From: Sphingomonas sp. PL-96
Lineage (GTDB): Bacteria > Pseudomonadota > Alphaproteobacteria > Sphingomonadales > Sphingomonadaceae
Length of the DNA: 64,000 nt
Direction: 5' to 3'
Assembly: GCF_020707215.1 (NCBI RefSeq)
Contig: NZ_JAJFET010000001.1
Location: 186,001-250,000, forward strand
Shown here: positions 1 through 7,558 of the stretch, piece by piece
Position numbering within the stretch: position 1 is the first letter of the stretch
How the letters are laid out: each line of letters starts with the position of its first letter
Translations under genes and position numbers: made by a program
Notes under the pieces: generated by a model
Databases searched by the model: none
What the model saw: the letters and a program-made list of their open reading frames with translations, nothing else
What the model was told of the DNA's origin: nothing

Positions 1-678
1 ATCGAGAACAGCGCGGCGATCCGCCTGCGCAGCGACCTGGAAGCGGAGCGGTTCTCGGCCGGCATCGCCTATGACCGGACGGGGCGGCTGGGCGTGGCCC
101 TGGTCGCTGCGTCCGAAACCTTGGACTTCCCCAACCGCCGCTTGCCCGAGGGCGGCGGCGACGCGACGCGGATGCGCAGCCTGACGGGGCGAGTCACGGC
201 GCGCGGCACCGACCTGATTGCACGTGGCGTGCTCGGCTATGTCGAAGCGGACAGCCGCAATCCCGGCGCGCGCGACTATTCGGGCTGGGTAGGCGGCGGA
301 TCGCTCGCCTGGGCGCCGGGGCCGCGCCTGCGGCTGACTGCGTCGGCGCGCCGGGAGGTGGACGCGAGCGGGGACGTGGCGGCCGGCTATTTCGTGGCAG
401 ATCGCGGTGAACTGGCCGCCCGCTATCGGATCGGCCGTGCGCTCGACCTCGAGCTGGGCGGACTGCTTGAGCGGCGGCGTTTCCGGGCTGTCGATGTGGC
501 AAGCACGGGCGCGCGCAGCTTCGACCGGACGGCCCAGGCGCGCGCCGCGCTCGGCTGGTCGCCGGTCGACCGGTTCCGCATCGGCGTGGAGGCGGTGCAC
601 GCGCGCCGCACCACCGACGCGCTTTACGGCACCTATCGCAGCACCCGAGGCCTGCTGGTCCTGGGGCTCGCGCTTTGA
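1..678 (+). CDS. Outer-membrane beta-barrel protein, C-terminal part (exopolysaccharide operon)
   Basis: The reading frame is open from the first base, so the start lies outside the window; 225 residues are visible. The sequence alternates short polar and hydrophobic/aromatic segments with many Arg, Tyr and Gly, as expected of antiparallel outer-membrane strands, and ends in a hydrophobic stretch (LLVLGLAL). A polysaccharide-export gene follows 14 bases downstream, which suggests a role in moving or anchoring exopolysaccharide at the outer membrane, like the EpsL/GumB-associated barrels of sphingomonads. Family assignment is inferred from pattern and neighbours. Another porin-like or surface barrel remains possible. 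Confidence 0.6.
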   Translation: MENSAAIRLRSDLEAERFSAGIAYDRTGRLGVALVAASETLDFPNRRLPEGGGDATRMRSLTGRVTARGTDLIARGVLGYVEADSRNPGARDYSGWVGGGSLAWAPGPRLRLTASARREVDASGDVAAGYFVADRGELAARYRIGRALDLELGGLLERRRFRAVDVASTGARSFDRTAQARAALGWSPVDRFRIGVEAVHARRTTDALYGTYRSTRGLLVLGLAL

Positions 679-692
679 AGAAAGGGGAAGGC

Positions 693-1589
693 ATGGCGAG
701 GTGGATGGAGAGTGGCCGTGCAGCGGTCGCGCTGATGGTGATGGCGCTTCTGACGGGTGCCCCCGGCGCGCAGGCGCAGGGGGTGGTTCAGGGCGCTGGC
801 GGGACGGCCGGGCAGCCGGGCAGCACCTCGCCCGACGCGGCGACAGGGGCGACAGGGGAGACGCTTGCAGTGGCAGCGCCGGTAATTGGGCAAGGTGGCG
901 AGGTTCGGCTCGGCCCCGACGACCAGATCGAAGTCAACATCTATGGCCAGCCGGACATGCCGCTGAGGCTGCGGATCAAGCAGGACGGGAACGTGACTTT
1001 GCCGCTGATGGGCAGCGTGACGGCTGCGGGCGAGACACCGGCCGGGCTTGCCGAAAAGGTGCGCGGCGAGCTGGTGCGGGGCGGCTATCTGCGCGATCCG
1101 CGAGTCAATGTGGAGGTGACGAGCTATGTCAGCCGCAGCGTCACGTTGCTGGGCGCAGTGGTGCGGCCCGGCATCTATCCGCTGCAAGGCGCGCTGCCGC
1201 TGTCTCGGGTTCTCGCCACGGCGGGAGGGCAGCGCGACGGCAGCGAGACGGTGGTGCTGCGCCGCGGTAATGCGCCGCCGCAGCATATCGCGATCTCCGC
1301 GCTTGCGGCTGGCGGAGCGGGCGATCCCGTGCTGCAACCCGGCGACTTCCTGTTCGTGCCGACGCCCGAGCTTTTCTACATCTATGGCCAGGTGCGTGCG
1401 CCGGGCAGCTTTCCGATCCGGGCGGGCATGACCTTCCGCCAGGCGCTGTCGCAAGGCGGCGGGCCGAACGACGCCGGGACGCAGAACCGCATTCGCCTGA
1501 CGCGTGGCGGCGAGCAGAGCGAGATCACCGACCTGGACGCGCCCGTTCAGCACGGCGACGTGATGTTCGTCCGCGAGCGGCTGTTCTAG
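693..1589 (+). CDS. Polysaccharide export protein (Wza/GumB-like, PES and SLBB domains)
   Basis: Predicted 298-residue periplasmic/outer-membrane export channel for exopolysaccharide. Residues 1-29 form a signal peptide ending AQAQ. Residues about 70-155 are a polysaccharide-export domain (it begins GEVRLGPDDQIEVNIYGQPD), followed by two SLBB-type repeats to the C terminus. There is no lipobox Cys, unlike E. coli Wza, so it is probably not a lipoprotein. I chose ATG 693 rather than the in-frame TTG at 675 because AAGGGGAAG lies just upstream of it. It is the second gene visible in a compact operon with the polymerase and type I exporter. No polysaccharide co-polymerase (Wzc/GumC) gene is seen beside it. 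Confidence 0.85.
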   Translation: MARWMESGRAAVALMVMALLTGAPGAQAQGVVQGAGGTAGQPGSTSPDAATGATGETLAVAAPVIGQGGEVRLGPDDQIEVNIYGQPDMPLRLRIKQDGNVTLPLMGSVTAAGETPAGLAEKVRGELVRGGYLRDPRVNVEVTSYVSRSVTLLGAVVRPGIYPLQGALPLSRVLATAGGQRDGSETVVLRRGNAPPQHIAISALAAGGAGDPVLQPGDFLFVPTPELFYIYGQVRAPGSFPIRAGMTFRQALSQGGGPNDAGTQNRIRLTRGGEQSEITDLDAPVQHGDVMFVRERLF

Positions 1590-1593
1590 CGAC

Positions 1594-2937
1594 ATGGCGC
1601 GTGAGGCGGTGCCATCGCCCCGGATGCCCGACGGCGCGGCGGCAGCCGCGTCCGCCGCCCGGTTTCGGCGAGCGGCGCTGGCGACCTTGTGGCTGGCGCT
1701 GCTGTTCAACATCGCGCTCTCCTGGGTGAACGCCAATGTTGCTGCGATCAACGGCAGCGTGGTGACTGCCGTGCAGGGACTGGTGATGGGGCTCGCGCTT
1801 GGCATTGGCCTGGCGGGGCGCCGCGGCGGCTGGCGACGCTGGACCCTGTTGCTGGCGGGCGCCGGGCTGTTGTGGCTGGTGCTGTCGGTCCTGCGTCAAT
1901 CGGTCGAGCTGAAGTTCCTGGGCGATGTGGTGCTGATCCCTGCCTTTGCGCTGCTCGGCACCTGTCTAGGCCGGCGCGAGCTGATCCGGTGGCTGGTGCT
2001 GGCGCAGCTGCTGATCGGGGTGATCGCCACCTGGGAGTTGATCGCGCCCAGGGGGTTCGCCAGCGTGTTCAACGTCACCGCCTATTACGTCAACACGCGC
2101 GGGATCGAGGCGGAAACCTTCTGGTCGGGCGAGGGCGAGGGGCTGTTCCTGAACGTGGAACGGCCGAACGGGCGCAACCTGTTCGCCAGTTCCGGGCTGA
2201 ACCGTGCGACGTCGGTGTTCCTGGAGCCGGTGTCGCTGGGCAACTGGACCGTCGTGGTGCTGATCGTGCTGGTCACGCTGTGGGGGCGGATGGGCTGGGG
2301 GACGCGCGTGCTGCTGGTGCTGAGCGACCTGTACCTGGTGGTGGCGTGCGACGGCCGCTTTGCGCTGGTCTGCGGCGTCGGCATCCTGCTGGGCGTGCCG
2401 TTTGGTCGCTGGGCGCCGCGATTGTGGCCGCTGGTCTACCTCCCCGTGCTTGTGGCGACGCTGTTCGCGCTGCGGGCTACGGAGTTGCTGCCGCGCGGCG
2501 GTGACACGTTCGCAGGCCGATTGCGCAAGGGTGTCGACTATCTCGGGCGTCTGGAGGTTGCCGATGTCTTCGGCGGTCAGTCGAGCGCAAGCATCTATGC
2601 CAATGCCGACGCCGGCTGGGCCTATCTGATCCAGTCGCAGTCGCTGTTCGGCTTCCTAGCCTTTTGGCTGATGGTGGTGCTGATGGCCCGGGAGCGCACG
2701 GCCGAGCTACGCAGCTTCGTCAACGCGATGGCCATCTACGTCGCGCTGTGCATGCCGATCAGCTACTCGTTCGTGTCGATCAAGACGGTGGCGCCGCTGT
2801 TTGCGCTCTACGGATGCCTGATCGCCGTAGCCCGGCGGTCGAGTGAGGCCACCGGGTTGCTCGGGCTGCCGATCCGGAGCCCTAAACTGTCGGGCGCCGG
2901 CGTCTGGGCGGCGCGGCCCGCGCTGGGGGGCAGTTGA
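1594..2937 (+). CDS. O-antigen polymerase/ligase-like membrane protein (Wzy/WaaL type)
   Basis: A 447-residue polytopic inner-membrane protein with roughly ten hydrophobic helices. A long extracytoplasmic loop around residues 155-215 contains a stretch ending RATSVFLEPVSLGNW, as in Wzy and WaaL proteins, which polymerise or transfer lipid-linked repeat units on the periplasmic side. Position between the export protein and the ABC exporter supports polymerisation of the operon's exopolysaccharide. The start is 4 bases after the previous stop; an alternative ATG at 1624 would remove ten residues. The stop overlaps the next start by one base (TGATG), indicating translational coupling. Ligase versus polymerase cannot be separated from sequence alone. 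Confidence 0.75.
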   Translation: MAREAVPSPRMPDGAAAAASAARFRRAALATLWLALLFNIALSWVNANVAAINGSVVTAVQGLVMGLALGIGLAGRRGGWRRWTLLLAGAGLLWLVLSVLRQSVELKFLGDVVLIPAFALLGTCLGRRELIRWLVLAQLLIGVIATWELIAPRGFASVFNVTAYYVNTRGIEAETFWSGEGEGLFLNVERPNGRNLFASSGLNRATSVFLEPVSLGNWTVVVLIVLVTLWGRMGWGTRVLLVLSDLYLVVACDGRFALVCGVGILLGVPFGRWAPRLWPLVYLPVLVATLFALRATELLPRGGDTFAGRLRKGVDYLGRLEVADVFGGQSSASIYANADAGWAYLIQSQSLFGFLAFWLMVVLMARERTAELRSFVNAMAIYVALCMPISYSFVSIKTVAPLFALYGCLIAVARRSSEATGLLGLPIRSPKLSGAGVWAARPALGGS

Positions 2938-4697
2938 TGCGCGGCCCGCGCGCACGGTCGCAGAAGCGCACACGGCGCAACCCGGCACTGGCCGATGCGC
3001 TGGCCGCGTGCCGTGCGCACCTGATCCATGCGGCGCTGTTCAGCGCGCTGCTGAACCTGCTGTATCTCGCGCCGTCGCTGTACATGCTGCAGGTCTATGA
3101 CCGCGTGGTGCCGACCCGCGGTGTCACCACCCTGGCGATGCTGACGCTGATCTTCCTGGCGGCAGTGGCGACGCTTGGAATGCTGGACCTGCTGCGCACC
3201 CGGCTGCTGATCCGGGCGAGCGCCCGGCTCGACCGGCTACTGGGACGCCCGCTGATCGCCACGCTGCTTCAGGCGCCCAATGCGCTGAAACAGGGCGGGG
3301 TGCTGCTGCGGGAATTCGATACGCTGCGCCAGACGATCACAGGGCTGGGCGTGATCGCGCTGTTCGATGCGCCCTGGTCCCCGATCTACATGGGCGTGTG
3401 TTTCCTGCTTCACCCTGCGCTGGGGTTGATGGCGGTGGCATGTTCGGCGGTGCTGCTGCTGCTCACCTTCCTCAACGAGCGCGGGACCAAGGCGCTGGTG
3501 CAGGACGCGTCGGCGGCCCAGCAGCACGGCTATCAGATGGTCGAGGCAAGCCTTGCCGCCGCCGGGGTGGTGCGGGCGCTGGGCATGCAGGATGGACTGG
3601 TGCGGTTGCACCTGCGCGATCGACAGGTGGCGCAGGCGCTGCAGATGCGCGCGGCCTTTATGGGCGCACGCTATCTCACGCTGGCGCGGACGGTGCGGAT
3701 CGCGATGCAGTCGCTTGCGCTCGGGTTGGGGGCGCTGCTGGCGATCGAGCAGCAAATTTCCGGGGGCACGATCTTTGCCGCGTCGCTGCTGATCTCCCGC
3801 GCGCTGGCCCCGATCGAGGGGATCACCGGCGCCTGGCGCAACATGATCCAGGCGCGAGCTGCCTATCATGGGCTCCAAGCGGTGTTCGAGGCGAGCGGGC
3901 CGGCAGGCGGGCAGACGCGGCTGCCGGAGGTTCTCGGGGAGATCGCGGTCGAACAGCTGTCGGTGGCCGACGCGGAGGGAGAACGGCTGGTGCTGCACGG
4001 CATCAGCCTGCGTGTCCGAGCGGGCGAAATGGTGGGCGTGGTCGGCCCAAGTGGCGCCGGCAAGTCGACGCTGGTGCGCGCCCTGGTCGGCGCACAACCG
4101 GCAGCGGCGGGCATGATCCGGATCGACGGTGCGGCGCTTGGCGACTGGCCGGAGGCGCAGCTGGCGGCGGCAATCGGCTATGTGCCGCAGGAGCCGACGC
4201 TGTTTCAAGGCACGATCAAGCAGAACATCGCTCGCTTCCGCCACGCTCAGGGCAACGAAGCGGCGGCACTGGACGCAGAGGTGATCCGCGCGGCGCAGCA
4301 GTGCGGCGCGCACGCGTTCATCCTACGGCTGCCCCAGGCCTATGACACACGGCTGGGGTGGAATGGGGCGGGCCTGTCGGTAGGGCAGGCGCAGCGGATC
4401 GCGCTGGCCCGCGCGCTGTTCGGGCGGCCGCGGATCCTGGTGCTCGACGAGCCTAACGCCAGCCTGGATGCGGAAGGCGAGGCGCAGCTCACCGCCGCGC
4501 TGGCCGAGCAGAAGCGGGCCGGCGTCACCATCGTCGTCGTCGCACACCGGACGGGCATCCTGGCTGCGAGTGACAAGCTGGTCGTGCTGCGGGACGGGCG
4601 CCTGGACCTGTTCGACACGCGCGAGGCGGTGGTGCGCCAGCTCTCCGGCAACCGCGCGATCGCGGGGGAGCCGGCCGCGGCGGGAGGCGCGGCATGA
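2937..4697 (+). CDS. Type I secretion ABC transporter, permease-ATPase (PrtD family)
   Basis: A 586-residue half-transporter with an N-terminal six-helix permease and a C-terminal nucleotide-binding domain. The segment MLQVYDRVVPTRG near residue 50 is typical of PrtD/HlyB-type exporters. Walker A is GPSGAGKST (residues 370-378), the Q-loop lies in YVPQEPTLFQG, and the signature is LSVGQ (480-484) instead of LSGGQ. Walker B is ILVLDEP and the H-loop is VVVAHR. It is preceded by one-base overlap and shares ATGA with the HlyD-type adaptor downstream. Such pairs normally export unfolded proteins with C-terminal signals. Similar atrD/atrB-type genes lie in sphingan clusters, so it may secrete a polymer-binding or polymer-cutting protein. 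The substrate is not in view. Confidence 0.9.
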   Translation: MRGPRARSQKRTRRNPALADALAACRAHLIHAALFSALLNLLYLAPSLYMLQVYDRVVPTRGVTTLAMLTLIFLAAVATLGMLDLLRTRLLIRASARLDRLLGRPLIATLLQAPNALKQGGVLLREFDTLRQTITGLGVIALFDAPWSPIYMGVCFLLHPALGLMAVACSAVLLLLTFLNERGTKALVQDASAAQQHGYQMVEASLAAAGVVRALGMQDGLVRLHLRDRQVAQALQMRAAFMGARYLTLARTVRIAMQSLALGLGALLAIEQQISGGTIFAASLLISRALAPIEGITGAWRNMIQARAAYHGLQAVFEASGPAGGQTRLPEVLGEIAVEQLSVADAEGERLVLHGISLRVRAGEMVGVVGPSGAGKSTLVRALVGAQPAAAGMIRIDGAALGDWPEAQLAAAIGYVPQEPTLFQGTIKQNIARFRHAQGNEAAALDAEVIRAAQQCGAHAFILRLPQAYDTRLGWNGAGLSVGQAQRIALARALFGRPRILVLDEPNASLDAEGEAQLTAALAEQKRAGVTIVVVAHRTGILAASDKLVVLRDGRLDLFDTREAVVRQLSGNRAIAGEPAAAGGAA

Positions 4698-6088
4698 TCC
4701 GCCGTCTGACGCAGGTGATCGCCGCTGCACGGGTTCCGCGGGCCGCCAAGGCTGGAACCGCACTGGTCGTGCCGAACTCCGGCACGCTTGCCGATGGGAC
4801 GGAGCGCGAAGGCCGGGTCGGCTGGCTGCTCGTGCTGCTGTTTTTCGGTGTATTCCTGGGTTGGGCCGGGTTCGTGCGGCTCGATGCGGCGGCCTATGCA
4901 GGCGGCACCGTGGCGGTGGCGGGCAATCGCCAGGCGGTGCAGCATCAGCAGGGTGGCATCGTCGCGGCGCTGAAGGTGCGCGAAGGGCAGCGGGTGGTAC
5001 AGGGCCAGGTGCTGATCGAACTCGCCGGCAGCGAGACGCGCGCATTGGAGCGTTCGTTGAGCGCACAGGTGATCGCGCTTCAGGCGCAGCGCGCGCGCGT
5101 AACGGCGCAGCTGACCGGCATGCCGCTGGAGCCGCCGGCGCAGTTCGCGACCTTGCGAGGCGAGGACGCGGTCGAGGGCGAGCGGGCGATGGCGCTGCAA
5201 CGGCGCGAGCTTGCGGCAAGCCAGACCGCGCTCACGGATCAACGCGTGGTGGTGGCGCAGCAGGGTGCGCAACTGGTGTCGCGCAGCGTCGGCATCCGCG
5301 AACAGCTGCGCGCGATCGATGACCAGCAACGGTTGTTGCAGGATGAACTGCGCGGGATGAGGGCCCTGGCGGTAAAGGGGTTTGCGAGCGAAAACCGAAT
5401 CCGCGCCTTGGAACGCAGCGCCTCGGCGCTGGAGGGAGAGGCGGGACGGCTGCGCGCGAGCGATGCCGAAGTGCGCGAGCAGATCGGCGAAAAGCAGCTG
5501 CAAAGCCGCTCGCTGACCTCCGGGGACCGACAGCAGCTGACCGACCTGCTGCGAACAACGGAATTCACCCTCAACGACTTGCTGCCCAGGTTGAGCGCCG
5601 CGCGTGAAGCGCTGGCGAACACGCAGATCCGCGCCCCGGTAACGGGGCAGGTGGTGGGGCTGACGGTCCATACGATCGGCGGCGTGATCGGTGCGGGGGA
5701 GCGGCTGATGGAGATTGTGCCGGAGCGCGCGGGACTGGTGATCCAGGCGCGCATCGCACCCGACGACGCCGACGACCTGCTTGTCGGTCAACAAGCGGAG
5801 GTACGCATCCCTGCGCTACACGCGCGGGCTCTCCCGGCTGTTCTGGGCACGATCAGCCGATTGTCGGCGGACAGCTTTGAAGATGAGCGCACCGGCGCGC
5901 ACTATTACACGGGTGAGGTGCTGGTGCCCGAGGCAGGGCTCGCGACCGTGCGTCGCTATGCCGAGGGGCGGGAGATCAAGCCCGGATTGCCCGTCGAAAT
6001 CCTGGTTCCGCTCCGCCGGCGAACCTTGCTGCAGTATCTTCTGGAGCCGCTCAATGGCAGTTTATGGCGAAGTTTTCGGGAGCATTGA
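4694..6088 (+). CDS. Type I secretion membrane-fusion protein (HlyD/PrtE family)
   Basis: A 464-residue periplasmic adaptor that would link the ABC exporter to an outer-membrane TolC-type tunnel. It has a short cytoplasmic N terminus, one membrane helix (about residues 42-61) and a lipoyl-like half motif following QHQQGGIVAALKVREGQ (about 84-100). Long coiled-coil segments span roughly 110-310, and a beta-barrel domain with the second lipoyl half follows. The start overlaps the ABC gene by four bases. No TolC-like gene follows, so the outer-membrane partner must be elsewhere or be the barrel protein upstream. It is the last strongly supported gene of this operon. Confidence 0.9.
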   Translation: MIRRLTQVIAAARVPRAAKAGTALVVPNSGTLADGTEREGRVGWLLVLLFFGVFLGWAGFVRLDAAAYAGGTVAVAGNRQAVQHQQGGIVAALKVREGQRVVQGQVLIELAGSETRALERSLSAQVIALQAQRARVTAQLTGMPLEPPAQFATLRGEDAVEGERAMALQRRELAASQTALTDQRVVVAQQGAQLVSRSVGIREQLRAIDDQQRLLQDELRGMRALAVKGFASENRIRALERSASALEGEAGRLRASDAEVREQIGEKQLQSRSLTSGDRQQLTDLLRTTEFTLNDLLPRLSAAREALANTQIRAPVTGQVVGLTVHTIGGVIGAGERLMEIVPERAGLVIQARIAPDDADDLLVGQQAEVRIPALHARALPAVLGTISRLSADSFEDERTGAHYYTGEVLVPEAGLATVRRYAEGREIKPGLPVEILVPLRRRTLLQYLLEPLNGSLWRSFREH

Positions 6089-6211
6089 GGCCAAACAGCA
6101 GCGTTCCACCAATCCTCTGTCACGGAACTGAAGCTTCCTCTTGACCGTTGCCCAAGGCAAGGAAATAGTCGGAGCAACAAGAGCGGGAACGCCCGTCTGG
6201 AGAGAGGAACG

Positions 6212-6334
6212 ATGATGAAGGTGCCGTTTGATCAGCCTGAGGACACAATGCCGGCAGCCCTGGCAATGAGTTTCCTCGTTTCGGGTGTGATCGGTGCCGC
6301 CATCTGGTCTCTGGTCCTGCTCGCCATCCTTTGA
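6212..6334 (+). CDS. Small single-span membrane peptide (40 aa), hypothetical
   Basis: A short frame of 40 codons begins ATGATG and is preceded by an AGAGGA ribosome-binding site at proper spacing. The product is MMKVPFDQPEDTMPAALAMS followed by one hydrophobic helix (FLVSGVIGAAIWSLVLLAIL) that ends the protein. It lies 123 bases after the HlyD-type gene on the same strand, so it may be the last cistron of the exopolysaccharide operon or a separate gene. I do not recognise a family. The support is the Shine-Dalgarno match, the clean helix and the operon position. Confidence 0.45.
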   Translation: MMKVPFDQPEDTMPAALAMSFLVSGVIGAAIWSLVLLAIL

Positions 6335-7186
6335 AAAAGGCTGCCCTGAACTTTGCTGCAAGACAGCACTGAGAGGTTGCTGCGCTGCAATATTGTAGTG
6401 GATGGTAGCAGCTTCGCGGTCATTGGCTTAGCCGGTCGTTCAATGCAGAGACTATGCTGCGGCGCGGTATCTATCGGCAGATGACGTCGGGTTCGGCCTT
6501 CCGTCGCAGGCAGAATCTGCTGCGAATCGGGAGCCGATCGACGTGAGGCGCCGGGCGCGTAGGCGTGGCAACTGCCTTGGGCTTTCACTGGTTCCAAGCC
6601 AACCCAAAACGATGCAGCGACTGCCGACCGGACTCGGCTCGCGAAGATCTGATCACGCGTTGATCGGCAGCGTGGGGGTCGCTTTATAACCCGAGCAGCT
6701 ACCAAACAGCTCCAGATCGATCGTCCTCCGCATGCGGTTGCTCAATTCGCGGGGAGAGTCGTCTTTCGCGCTCCGAAGCATTTGTGCTCTGCCTGTTTCG
6801 GCGGTCGCAGCACTGACGAGGCAAGTACCTTCATAATGGATGATAGGTTGATCCGAGCCGCACCCAAGTCTTCTGGTGCAGGACTCAGGCGCCGCTAAGC
6901 TGACGTTTGGAGATCGTCAGCAAGCAGGGGCAAGGCGCCATGATCCGCCGGAAAGATATCCGCCACAAGGATATTGGCAGAGGGGTGCGGCAGGCGGAAG
7001 CAACTGCCGCGTACTTCTGCACCGATCGAGGCAGCCGCAGTGTCTGCATCGCCTATCCACGAGCAACTGCAAGGATAGCGGGGACTCCGGCTCGTCCGAA
7101 GGACGCAGCGTGGACTTCGATTGCGCCACCCGAACTATGGTGCGGTCCTGCGGAGGTCCGCGTGTTTCCGTCGAACAGCCGGATAG
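6335..7186. other. Long region without a convincing gene
   Basis: Roughly 850 bases between the exopolysaccharide operon and the glycosyltransferase. By eye it is less GC-rich than its surroundings, and short frames run on both strands with no start, domain or codon pattern I trust. No tRNA or obvious hairpin was recognised. It may hold the promoter of the glycosyltransferase or the decayed remains of a gene. From 7187 to 7558 the frame of the glycosyltransferase is open, but the sequence is Pro/Ala-rich and of uncertain coding status. Confidence 0.5.
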
Positions 7187-7558
7187 GTGTGCGGCGGGGT
7201 GCGACCCCTACTCCGCCGCACGCCGTTTTCCATGTTGAGCCCGGCCAAGCCGGTTCCTTCGCCGACACCTTCCATGGCTACTAAGCTGCCACCCAGCCCG
7301 CCATCGCCTGCGGGGGCGCCTGACGGGGGTGTGCTGGCTGCAAGGGCCGTGCGGACGGCGCGGCTGGCGAGGCAGGACTCGGACATGGCGGAGGCGCAGG
7401 TGGCACGGGAATTGTCGCTTGCTCCGCAAGGCCAGGATGCAAGGAGCGGACCCAGGGAGATCGTCGAGGCACCCGCCCGGTTGGCGCAAGATGCTGGGGC
7501 GGGGCAGGGGAAGCGGGTCGGGAAGGCGCCGTCCTTCTCTGCGTCGTCCCTCCACGGG

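Noticed and set aside
6876..7284. Two overlapping plus-strand frames of about 120 codons before the glycosyltransferase
   Set aside because: They overlap each other, lack a ribosome-binding site and have no family resemblance or consistent codon bias.
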